64,000 bases of DNA from Rhodopseudomonas pseudopalustris (GTDB lineage Bacteria; Pseudomonadota; Alphaproteobacteria; Rhizobiales; Xanthobacteraceae): the NCBI RefSeq assembly GCF_900110435.1, contig NZ_FODT01000018.1:1-64000 (forward strand). Direction: 5' to 3'. The notes beneath the pieces are model-generated. The model was given only the letters and a program-made list of their open reading frames with translations, searched no databases and was not told the origin of the DNA. Below are positions 50,826 through 60,100 of this stretch, piece after piece; position 1 is the first letter of the stretch, and every line of letters starts with the position of its first letter. A program made the translations under genes and the position numbers.

Positions 50826-53800
50826 CTAGATCGTCCCTCTGGCTTCAACGTGGCTCCCTTGCATATCTTTTCGAACATAGAAACCGTTTGGAATGACTTC
50901 TTGCACGAAAGGCACATGCGAGATTAACCCAACCGATCTCTGCTGGCTCACGAGATTTGTAAGCACCTGCAACACTTGATCGAGTGTGCCCGAGTCGTCG
51001 GTATCCAAACTACCAAATCCTTCGTCGATGAAAATGGTGTCCAAACGGATTTTGCCACTGACACTTTCCACAACATCAGAGAGTCCGAGCGCCAGGGCGA
51101 GGGCGGCAATGAAGGTCTCGCCTCCCGAGAGGGTGGCGGGCGAACGCGCTTTCCCGGTGTAAACGTCAGAGACCTTTATCCCAAGGCCTCGCCGGGAACG
51201 ACCACTACTGGCCTCGATCTCGCGTTCAAGTGAGTACCGGCCACCTGTCATTGGGCCGAGACGCTGGTTCGCCGCCTTGAGGACCTGATCGAACATTGCG
51301 CCAATGGCAAAGGTCTCAAGGTCAAGTCGTTGGGTGTTCTCCGCATTGAAAAGCGCTGCGAGTTGACGCAGCGCCGCAGTGTCTGCCTCGATCTGGTCGA
51401 GCCGGGACAGGGTGTCGGTGATGTCTTGCTGAAGATCACGGAGTTGCTTCAACCGGGCCTCGGTCTGCGCTCTGGCATTCGTTGCGTTCCTTAGTGCCGT
51501 GTCGGCCTGTTGGACAGCTTCCTCAAGGGGTTGGAGAGCCGGACGAATGGCATCGGCAATAGCTTCCTTCGTTGTTCTCTGATGGCCGCGCGCAAGGATC
51601 GTCCTCTGGGAATAATCATCGAACGTCCTAGCATCAGAATCTATTGTCGCGATCAACGGTTTGTAGGAAAGATAGACAGCTTGGCTTAATCCGGTTTCGG
51701 TCAGCCGTCGTTCGAAGGCCGTGCGTGCCCTGTCATGCCGGAGCGTCGCTTCGGTCAACGTAGCGTTGGCAGCCTCGGCGTCCTTTGCTGCACCAAGCGC
51801 GGCGTCGCGTGTGTTGTTTGCGCTCTTTTCGGCGCCTTCCAGGGCGGACTTTCGCGCTTCCTGAGCGCGGCGGTTTTCCGCGATAGCGCAATCGAGCGTC
51901 GTCGGCTGCCGATAGGCCTCGGGAATTGCGACAAGCGCCTGCTCCAATTTGCTTTGCGCAATGGCGTCTGTCCTATCGGCCGCTTCCAGCTCAAGTCGAA
52001 GCTGCTCACGCGTTTGCTCGGCACCGGCCATGTCGCCGTCGAGTGCTGTCAAACGCGCCTCAGCAGCGGGAAAATCGATTTCTGGGCCTAGCTCCTCGAT
52101 TTTCTGAGTGAGGGCAGTTTTATCCGCACGAAGATCGGCGAGAGAGCGGTCGGGCTTCTTCAGCTCCGACAGCCTGTCTTCGCGTTCCTTCTGGGTTGCT
52201 TCCGCCGAGGCGAGACTACGGCCACTTTCCTGCTCGGCCTTCTGCGCCGTTTCCCAAAGCAGCTTTGCATCGCGGAATTCCTTGTCGAGGCCAACATGCT
52301 CGATTTGACCTGTTGCAGGCGCAGGATGTTCGTGCGAGCCGCACACCGGACAAGCGTCGCCGGGCAAGAGCTTGGCCGCGAGGTGAAGGGCCTGTGCGGT
52401 GGCTAGGTTTGCTTCCGTCTGGTCAAAACGCGCCCGGGCAGCGCTGGCTTTTTGAGCGCACTCTGCATGGATGGTCCGCGCCCTAGTTGTTGCCGAGCGC
52501 GCGGACTCTTGCATCTTTTCCGCGTCTTCAAAGTCTTTGGCGAGTTTTTGTGCAGCGTCCAAGATTGCACCCTCTGCTAACAGACGGCGCCGTTCCGTTT
52601 CCTTTCCTCTTGCTAGCGTTAGCTTCGTGCTTTCCGAGCTTTTCGTCTCGCCAAGCCGGATACAGCGCCGTGCGGCGACATTGTACGCTTCCTTCGCCTT
52701 TGGAAGCGCAGCGCTCGCAGCACGTGCTGCAATTTCGAGACCCGTCGCTTCGGTAAGCATTCCACGATAGCGGCCGAGCGCCTCGCCAGTTTGACGCAGC
52801 GCGGTTGTTTCATCAGATCTGGATCGCTCATTCTCGAGCGCGACTGCGGCGCGTTGTGCAATTTCAGCAGCGTCCACCGACTTTCCTGATGCTGCGTCTC
52901 GTTTCTTTACCGCGTCGGCCAGCTCTGTCTCAGCCTCGCAGAAATGGTTTTCAACGTCGGTAACAAGCTGGGCCCGGCGGGCGTATTCGATGCGCTGGCT
53001 TAGGGCCGCCATCGCTTGCTCACGCTGGAGAAGTCCAGCCAGTTCCACGTCAGCCTTCTCCGCCGCCTGAAACAGGGCATCGAGTTGGCGAGAGGCATCG
53101 AGCTTGGTCCGTTCATCGCCCAACTGTTTCGACGCGTCCGTCTCCCGCTGCATATCCCCGGTGTGAGTGAGTTGCATCGTCGCAATCCCCTCGACCAGTG
53201 CATCAGGGCTTTCAAACCCGTCGACCTTGAGGCGCGCTGTACAGACCTCGCGTTCCTGGCGAACCTGCCGCTCGGCCTCGGCGGCATCCTCCTTCATTTT
53301 TGCGGCTAGACGCCGATAAATCGAAACGTCGAACAGCTCACGCAGGATGCCTAACCGCGCATCTGTCTTGGCGGCGAGAAAGGTCTCGAACCTTCCCTGC
53401 GGCAACAGGACGATCTGGCGGAATTGTTCTGGCCCGTAGCCGAGGAGATCGACAATCGCGTCGCGAACCGCGCCGGTCTTCTTTTCCGCAATAATCTTTC
53501 CCCAGTGGTCCTCGGTAATCTGATCGACGGGGAGACCCGTGGCGTCGAAAAGCCACGCTTCATGCGCGTCCTTTGTCTCCCCCGATCCACGCAGCTTGGG
53601 CCGAACCTGCTCAGGCCGGCGGCGGATGACATAGCGCTTGTTGCCAATCTCAAAGATGAACTCCACCTCAGTCGGCAAGGCAGGGTCGGCATGATCCGAT
53701 CGAAGCGATGCCGCCTCTTGCTCAACCTTCGCAGCCTCTCCAAACAGCGCGAAGGTCATCGCACAAAATACCGTCGACTTTCCTGCGCCCGTCTGCCCGT

Positions 53801-53900
53801 AGATGCCGAAGAGACCCGAGGCAATCGCCTGTCGAAAGTCGATGACCTCCCGAGCAGCGAAAGGTCCGAAGGCCTGTAGCGTTAACCTGATCGGCCTCAT
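50826..53900 (-). CDS. sbcC: SbcC-type exonuclease ATPase (Rad50-like)
   Basis: 1024 residues, close to E. coli SbcC. Walker A is GIYGQTGAGKSTVF near residue 33, with long coiled coils on either side of a zinc hook CPVC (about residue 516). The signature motif SPATLSGGETFIAALALALGLSD and Walker B DTIFIDEGFGSLDTD lie near the C-terminus. With SbcD it forms a DNA-end-processing nuclease that opens hairpins and protein-blocked ends. It overlaps sbcD by 4 bp (sbcD is first) and is followed directly by the zinc protein. Base composition is visibly less GC-rich than the left part of the window, suggesting an acquired copy. Confidence 0.93.
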   Translation of the reverse strand: MRPIRLTLQAFGPFAAREVIDFRQAIASGLFGIYGQTGAGKSTVFCAMTFALFGEAAKVEQEAASLRSDHADPALPTEVEFIFEIGNKRYVIRRRPEQVRPKLRGSGETKDAHEAWLFDATGLPVDQITEDHWGKIIAEKKTGAVRDAIVDLLGYGPEQFRQIVLLPQGRFETFLAAKTDARLGILRELFDVSIYRRLAAKMKEDAAEAERQVRQEREVCTARLKVDGFESPDALVEGIATMQLTHTGDMQRETDASKQLGDERTKLDASRQLDALFQAAEKADVELAGLLQREQAMAALSQRIEYARRAQLVTDVENHFCEAETELADAVKKRDAASGKSVDAAEIAQRAAVALENERSRSDETTALRQTGEALGRYRGMLTEATGLEIAARAASAALPKAKEAYNVAARRCIRLGETKSSESTKLTLARGKETERRRLLAEGAILDAAQKLAKDFEDAEKMQESARSATTRARTIHAECAQKASAARARFDQTEANLATAQALHLAAKLLPGDACPVCGSHEHPAPATGQIEHVGLDKEFRDAKLLWETAQKAEQESGRSLASAEATQKEREDRLSELKKPDRSLADLRADKTALTQKIEELGPEIDFPAAEARLTALDGDMAGAEQTREQLRLELEAADRTDAIAQSKLEQALVAIPEAYRQPTTLDCAIAENRRAQEARKSALEGAEKSANNTRDAALGAAKDAEAANATLTEATLRHDRARTAFERRLTETGLSQAVYLSYKPLIATIDSDARTFDDYSQRTILARGHQRTTKEAIADAIRPALQPLEEAVQQADTALRNATNARAQTEARLKQLRDLQQDITDTLSRLDQIEADTAALRQLAALFNAENTQRLDLETFAIGAMFDQVLKAANQRLGPMTGGRYSLEREIEASSGRSRRGLGIKVSDVYTGKARSPATLSGGETFIAALALALGLSDVVESVSGKIRLDTIFIDEGFGSLDTDDSGTLDQVLQVLTNLVSQQRSVGLISHVPFVQEVIPNGFYVRKDMQGSHVEARGTI

Positions 53901-55039
53901 GCCCGGTCCTCCAACTTTTGCAGATCGTCGAAAGCTGAATCGACGAGCGCCAATTCTGCGTCGGCAAGCCGCTCATTTCGTACGTGTTCAAGAAAATCGC
54001 CGACTACCTGAATCGGGTCGTTGATCCTGGCAAGCGGGGGGAGGGTGGCATTGACGGTCGAAATCTGTTCGTCACGCGCATAAATCAGTCCGCAGGCGTT
54101 GGAGAAGACCTCGCGAAGCCTTTTCATGGGGTCGATCAGCGGCTTCTCATCGGTAAGGATCACTTTGATGAAGTCTGACGATGGCTCAGCGAGCACCAAG
54201 TCGGCCAACTTTCCACGGACGATGCGTATCGTGCGGGGCGGTACGAAGGGGATCGTGCTGATGGTCGTGGTGCCATCGGGCCAAAGATCCACGAGGGCCA
54301 TCGATTTTGGCTCACCCGCCTCGTCGAACCCGAAAGCCAAGGGGGCTCCAGCGTAGCGAATGTGCTCCGTCCTTATTGATTGCGGCCTGTGAAGATGGCC
54401 TAGCGCGACGTAGTGCGCGCCATCAAAAACCTCGGGGCGCACGGTCTCAAGTCCGCCAACCCGGGCAAGCGGTCGTTCACCCTCACTGCCCTTCGCGCCC
54501 GCGACAAAGGCGTGGGCGACAACGACCCAGCGCGCACCGTCCGGCAAATGGCGCCGAGCCGACGTAATCTGCGCGGTCACCACATCTTCTGGCGTATTGA
54601 TCGATTCATTCCCAAAGCACTCCCGGGCTGCATACTCATGGGAGAACGGCAACGCGGAAATAGCAACGGGACCGTGGCTGTCATTGACGATGAGGGGTGC
54701 TTCCTCAACATTGAGCGGACCCCGGATCAGGGCCCGGTTAGTATCCGTCATGATCGCCATTGAGCCGATCCGGTCCCCCGAATCATGATTGCCCGCGATC
54801 ATCACCACGGCCGCGTTCGTCTGGTTCGCCACTTGCGTCAGAAAAGTATTGAATTGCCGCACGGCGCTGGCGGGTGGCACCGCCCGGTCGAAGATGTCAC
54901 CGGCGATAACGAGAACATCCACACGTTGCAGGATGATGCATTCAAGGATTTGGTCGAGGATCGCACGATGATCGTCCTCAAGCGACATGTTGTTGAAGGC
55001 GCGCCCAAGATGCAGGTCCGCAGTGTGAAGAATTCTCAT
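53897..55039 (-). CDS. sbcD: SbcD-type exonuclease (Mre11-like)
   Basis: 380 residues. Metallophosphoesterase motifs in order: RILHTADLHLGRAF, VLVIAGDIFDRAVPP, IAGNHDSGDRI, VAHAFVAGA and ALGHLHRPQSI. The C-terminal part should dock onto SbcC. Its nuclease site processes DNA ends under control of the SbcC ATPase. First gene of sbcD-sbcC-zinc protein, divergent from the WYL regulator with 76 bp between starts. Confidence 0.94.
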   Translation of the reverse strand: MRILHTADLHLGRAFNNMSLEDDHRAILDQILECIILQRVDVLVIAGDIFDRAVPPASAVRQFNTFLTQVANQTNAAVVMIAGNHDSGDRIGSMAIMTDTNRALIRGPLNVEEAPLIVNDSHGPVAISALPFSHEYAARECFGNESINTPEDVVTAQITSARRHLPDGARWVVVAHAFVAGAKGSEGERPLARVGGLETVRPEVFDGAHYVALGHLHRPQSIRTEHIRYAGAPLAFGFDEAGEPKSMALVDLWPDGTTTISTIPFVPPRTIRIVRGKLADLVLAEPSSDFIKVILTDEKPLIDPMKRLREVFSNACGLIYARDEQISTVNATLPPLARINDPIQVVGDFLEHVRNERLADAELALVDSAFDDLQKLEDRA

Positions 55040-55049
55040 TGGGGCAATC

Positions 55050-55073
55050 CGTATAGTTTTTGAACGTATAATT
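55050..55073. promoter_or_regulatory. Direct repeats in the sbcD-WYL divergent promoter
   Basis: CGTATAGTT (55050) and CGTATAATT (55065) are direct repeats 15 bp apart, the second containing a TATAAT hexamer. They sit in the 76-bp gap between divergent sbcD and the WYL gene, a natural place for the regulator to bind and control both operons (inference). Confidence 0.45.
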
Positions 55074-55115
55074 TGTAGATGGACAAGCCGGGGGGAGTCA
55101 AGCTAGATTCCGCTT

Positions 55116-55940
55116 ATGGCGTTTGATGACCTGAAGCACGCTCAACGCGAGCGACTAATCTTTCTTGATCGGTGTCTTACATGGCGAGGCATGGCCAATC
55201 GCCGGGACCTAATCGCACGCTTCGGAATTTCATCCGCGCAGGCAGCGCTCGATTTCCGTCTCTACCTTGAATGTTCGGGTAAGACGCCGCCGATCTATGA
55301 CTCGGTCCGAAAGACCTATCTTGCCGCCGAAGCTCACAAGCCTCTGGCACCGTCGAGTTTGACCGAGGCCTTCGAGACGGTACTCAATCCTGAAGACGAT
55401 GCTACAGCAATCTTGCCACCGCCTCTGCGGCGGGCGGACCCCTCAGTTATTGCCAGCCTTTATCAGGCCATGCGTGCCAAACAGGCCATCCATGTCCGGT
55501 ACACATCAATGACGTCCGGTGCCGACGGTGGCCAATGGATTGCTCCAACGCACTTCACCTCAGACGGGGAAAGCGTTCATGTCCGGGCATTCAGCTACAA
55601 GCATCGGCAGTACCGTGATTACCTCCCCATCCGGGTCGGTGCCGACAGCACGTTTGAAACCCGTCCGTTGTCCGAGCCGCTGCCATGGGATGAGGATTGG
55701 AATACCCGTGCGCGCGTTTGGCTCCGGCCAAAATCCGGTCTTACTCGCGAGCAGGCTTCAGCAGTACGTCGCGAGTACGGCTTCGAAGGGCAACTGCTCT
55801 GCGTGGAGACGCGAAAGGCGCTCGAATATTACCTGGACCGTCGCTGGGGACTAAACCAAAATGGCGCGAGGCTGGAACGTGTGAAGACTGATTATGACAA
55901 ATTACCCAGCGATTGTTCGCGTGCGGCTGTTATAGAGTAG
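55116..55940 (+). CDS. WYL-domain transcriptional regulator (BrxR/CapW-like)
   Basis: 274 residues. N-terminal winged helix (about 8-60: AQRERLIFLDRCLTWRGMANR, RDLIARFGISSAQAALDFRLY), then a WYL domain (about 115-185: AIHVRYTSM, GQWIAPTHFTSDGESVHVRAF and SYKHRQYRDYLPIRV) and a C-terminal WCX-like part. This layout matches the BrxR/CapW repressors that sit at the head of phage-defence operons and respond to nucleic acid ligands. Here it is 8 bp upstream of the propeller protein gene and divergent from sbcDC, so it could control both sides. Ligand unknown. Confidence 0.85.
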   Translation: MAFDDLKHAQRERLIFLDRCLTWRGMANRRDLIARFGISSAQAALDFRLYLECSGKTPPIYDSVRKTYLAAEAHKPLAPSSLTEAFETVLNPEDDATAILPPPLRRADPSVIASLYQAMRAKQAIHVRYTSMTSGADGGQWIAPTHFTSDGESVHVRAFSYKHRQYRDYLPIRVGADSTFETRPLSEPLPWDEDWNTRARVWLRPKSGLTREQASAVRREYGFEGQLLCVETRKALEYYLDRRWGLNQNGARLERVKTDYDKLPSDCSRAAVIE

Positions 55941-55948
55941 GTTTAGCC

Positions 55949-56905
55949 ATGGGCCTCAGAAATTGGCTGTTCGGCGGTAGCAAAGCGCAAGTTCCTAAAG
56001 CGGCCGATACCGAGGCCCCCAATGGAAAATCAGACGACAGTATTTTCGGCGATATCATCGACATTCCGTCGCGAAATTTCATCGGACTTTCCGCCAAATC
56101 GCCGAACCGCCGCTTCTCGATAGCTTGGTGTGACGGTGGCCCAAACCAGTCGCGTGCGGGGCGCTATATACTGCTCGACCGTGGAAAGATCGTTGCCGAA
56201 GGCAAAATGGCGCGCCCCAATGACGGAAAGGTCACGGACAATGGTGTGTTCATTCTCAACGATTGGGGCGACAGCGAAAGCTTGAGTGGCGTGTTCGCAG
56301 CCTTCCGCCCGGATGGTTCGACGATCGTCGTGCGCAAATTCAGCGCCAACCTGTACAACAACGGCTTGTCGGCCGATGGAACCCGCGCCGTTTGCCAAAC
56401 GGCAAACGCCCCAGGCGGTGACGGAAACCTGCTAACGGCCTTTGATCTTATCCACGGCAATGAACTGGGAGCATGGCGACCGGAATCCGGCTGGGCGCGA
56501 TCGTACGAATTCTCGGAGGACGGCAATACAATCCGTCTCATCTATCCCGAGCGAGGCGGCTTCCTCTATTCAGTTGACGGCAAGTTCATCGATCGAATGA
56601 AGTGGCTTGCCGCGGGTCTCGCTTGTGGTGACCTGCGAACAGTGGAGACCCTGCTCGCCGAAACGGACAATGCGCCTCCATACCCCCTCGTCCAGCAGTT
56701 GCTCGAAGCGCTTAAAGTGGCACTTTCTGCCCCGGTCAATAACTCTCCAAATGCGCGCGCACGCATTTTAAGATTTCGTGGGATTTGCTTTGAAGCGATC
56801 GCGGAATCCAGAGCTGCGCTGGAGGCCTATGATGAAGCCTTGGCGCTCGACCCCAAAATCGGTGTGAAGCGCAAAGCCGATCGACTTCGCAAAGTTGTGC
56901 TTTAG
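55949..56905 (+). CDS. Beta-propeller-like protein with C-terminal TPR-like helix pair
   Basis: 318 residues from ATG 55949, which begins MGLRNWLFGGSKAQVPKA; the frame's upstream part overlaps the WYL gene end. Residues about 35-230 hold repeated strand blocks with -DG- turns (FRPDGSTIVVRKFSA, LSADGTRAVCQTA, FSEDGNTIRLIYPE, YSVDGKFIDRMKWL), like WD40/PD40 blades. Residues about 280-312 form a TPR-type helix (RGICFEAIAESRAALEAYDEA, then LALDPKIG). No signal peptide, no catalytic motif. It likely serves as a protein-interaction part of the same module as the SNF2 helicase 195 bp downstream. Family not recognised. Confidence 0.65.
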   Translation: MGLRNWLFGGSKAQVPKAADTEAPNGKSDDSIFGDIIDIPSRNFIGLSAKSPNRRFSIAWCDGGPNQSRAGRYILLDRGKIVAEGKMARPNDGKVTDNGVFILNDWGDSESLSGVFAAFRPDGSTIVVRKFSANLYNNGLSADGTRAVCQTANAPGGDGNLLTAFDLIHGNELGAWRPESGWARSYEFSEDGNTIRLIYPERGGFLYSVDGKFIDRMKWLAAGLACGDLRTVETLLAETDNAPPYPLVQQLLEALKVALSAPVNNSPNARARILRFRGICFEAIAESRAALEAYDEALALDPKIGVKRKADRLRKVVL

Positions 56906-57100
56906 GCGATCTCAAATTGCCATTCTTCTTCCGTCGTCCTATTCGCGCGGGAGAAAGGGACGGGAGGGCCGATGAGGACGGCGGTTTGTCTAGGCGGCCT
57001 AACAATAGTGCTTACCAACAGCCGAATTTATAGGTTCTTGCGGGCTGGCGTGTGTAGATGCAAAGTACTGCAATTGGTTAGCTGATAATGCGGGGCGTCT

Positions 57101-60100
57101 GTGCCAGCAACGTCGAAATTTCAGTCGATCCTTTTGACCCGTGTCGGCCGCCCGGAAGACTACGGCATTTACCGCGCGGGCCTCGAATGGGATTTGACCG
57201 AGCCGATCGTTATCGACAGCGAGGAGGATGTCCGGTCGGCACCGCGTTGGCGAGAGCATCTTCAGCCGTACCATCATCAGGTGACAAACCTGATGACCTT
57301 CTGCCGCAGGCTGCCGGTCACATTGCTGGCGGATGATGTCGGTCTCGGCAAGACGATCAGTGCGGGGCTGATTGTCAGCGAACTGGCGGCACGCGCGCGC
57401 GTAAGCAAGGTGCTGGTCGTCTGCCCGAAATTGCTCGGCCCGCAGTGGAAGGAGGAGCTCGAAACCAAATTCGGCATTCCGGGGATTGTGGCGACCGGAA
57501 GGGAATTGCTCACGGCCAACCATGATGAACTCGGCGCGGTGATCACCACTTACAATTCGGCGCGGCTGTATCTGGAACAGCTGCCTGAAGACCGCTTCGA
57601 CATGTTGATCCTGGATGAAGCCCACAAGCTTCGAAACCTGCATGGCGTTCCCAATCCGCCCCAGGTGGCCAAGAAATTTCACAAGGCCCTGCAAGAGCGG
57701 CGGTTCAAGTTCGTCCTGATGCTGACGGCCACGCCGATCCAGAACCGTCTCTGGGATCTCTACTCGTTGGTCGATCTCCTGACCGTTGCGCGCGGCCACG
57801 AGAACCCGTTCGGCAGCGCCGGAATGTTCGCCCGGCGTTTCATTGCCGATGAAAGGGATCAGGCGCGGCAGCTCAAGGCGGATGCGCGGGAAGAGTTTCG
57901 ATCAATCGTCTATGGTTACATGTCGCGGGTTCGCCGCGGCGATGCACGCCTCGCTTTCCCAACCCGTGTCGTGCGGATGCACCCACTGCCTCCCACACCG
58001 GCGGAGCTGGAGCTAATCGAGGTCATACGCGAGCCGATCAAGAAAATGAATCGGCTCACGCAGATTGGCATTCTGCAAGCCCTGGTGAGCAGTCCCGATG
58101 CCCTTCTGGCGCAGCTCACGAACATGGCCCGGAGAGGGACGGCACCGCCCGAACTTGCCCAAGCCGTCAAGGCTATCGTGACGACTATGCCGACAAGCGC
58201 CAAGCTGACCGGCCTTGGCAAGCTCATCGAAAACTTCAAACAACAGAATCCTGAAAGCTGGCGTTTGGTCGTATTTACGACGCGAAGAGAGACGCAGACG
58301 ACGATCCAGAACTTCCTTGAAGGCTACGGATTGAAGGTCGGCATCATCAACGGCGATTCAGGCCAGAAGAACCAGGAAACGATCAAAGCCTTCCGGCAGA
58401 ACCCGCCCGGCTATCGCGTCATCGTTTCGACCGAAGCCGGATCGGAAGGCGTCAACCTGCAGGTCGCCAATGTCCTGGTGAACTTCGATCTGCCCTGGAA
58501 TCCGATGATCGTCGAGCAGCGCATCGGCCGCATTCAGCGCCTGGCTTCCGAACACGAGAAAGTCAGCATCTTCAATGTCATGCTGAGCGGCACCTTTGAA
58601 CACTACATCGTCGGGCGCTTGATGGAAAAGCTGCAGATGGCGGCTCACGCAATCGGGGACATTGAGGCGCTCCTTCAGGGAACGGACATCGACAATGACG
58701 GCGAGGGGGACAGCGCCGACAGCTTTGAGGATCACATCCTCACGCTTGTACTCGCCGCACTTGCCAAGAAAGACGTTGAGCGGGACATGGCGCTCGCCCT
58801 GCAAAGCATCGAGGATGCCAAGCGCGAGTTGGAGCGCGAGGAGCAGAACATCAATAGTCTGCTCGGCGGCATGGATGAAGCCGGGTACGTCGGGCCGCGA
58901 ACCCCGAAGCTGCCGCCGCCCGTCCGTTCGATGGACGCAAAGGAGTTCACGCTGTCGGCTTTCGGGTTGCTGGGCGCCACTGTCGAGGAGGAAAAGCCGG
59001 GACAGTACCTCGCAAGGGGCGGGGACATCCGCGAACGTTTCCGCTTCGACAATCACGCGGAGGCGCAGGGCCCCGGCGTCATTCTCTACGACCAGGAGGC
59101 CCCGGCTTTCCGTCGCCTGGTCAAGCGCGTGATCGCCTCGGGCATGCACGGTGTCTCCGATGCCGACGCCGCGGCCGGCAGGGAGGCCAAGGAGCTGACG
59201 GAGGAGTGGATCAAGGCATTCGGCGGGGAGCCGCAATCGGCGAAGGCGACGACAGTCCGCAGCTTCTACAAAGGGAAAGCCCTGCTTCGCGTTCGCGCCA
59301 CAGTCGCGCATGACAGCTACGAGCGTCTTGTCGATGTGGACTGCGGAGGTGAAGACTACGCCGAGCATCCCGCAGCAAATGGGTTAGAGCCGATCGGCAA
59401 GGTGGTCCGCGACCCGGCAACCATCGGGCTAAGCCGGGACCGCCTGATCGCCGCTGCCGAAAAGGATGACGCAGTCGAAGAGTTCTGCCGTTTTTATGAG
59501 GAACGACGGGAGATTGAAGTCGGCGCGGCGGGCGACGACGCCAGAAAGAAAAAGAAGCTCGAAGACGAGTTCACGCCGCGCCTCGATATCTCCCTGGTCG
59601 GACTGGAGGGAGCGGCCTCCCGCGACCTTGTGATGCTCGCGAAGTTTGGATTCCCGGCAGGGGGATCATACGAGGCCGAAATCGTCGTGCGCCCGCATGA
59701 GCGGAGGGTTGTGGAGGCCCCACCGTCCGAACTGTGCTCCAAGACAGGGCTGGCCGTTCCCTCATCCTGTCTTGACCGCTGTGAAGCGACGGGAGCGACG
59801 GCCCTGCGTCATCTGCTTGAGGTGTCCGAGGTCAGCAGGCGCAAGGCGCTGCCCGAGTTCATGGCGACGTGCGCCTACAGCGGCAAGCGCGTGCTGCAGG
59901 ATGAACTTCAGACCTCCGATGTCACGGGCAAGCAGGTCGCGGCTGCGCTCATGAAAACCTCGGCAATGAGCGGCAAGCGCGCCGAGCCCGACCAGTTCGG
60001 AAAGTGCCCCTTCACCGATGCCGAAGTCCTGAAATCGGAGTTGGCGACAAGCCAGCTTTCCGGAAAGGCCTACCGGAATGACGAAGAGGCGCGCTCCGAC

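Noticed and set aside
50826-55039. Wadjet or Lamassu identity for the SMC-like gene
   Set aside because: The zinc hook CPVC, the terminal ATPase motifs and the adjacent Mre11-type nuclease make it SbcCD; no JetABD or LmuA partner is seen.
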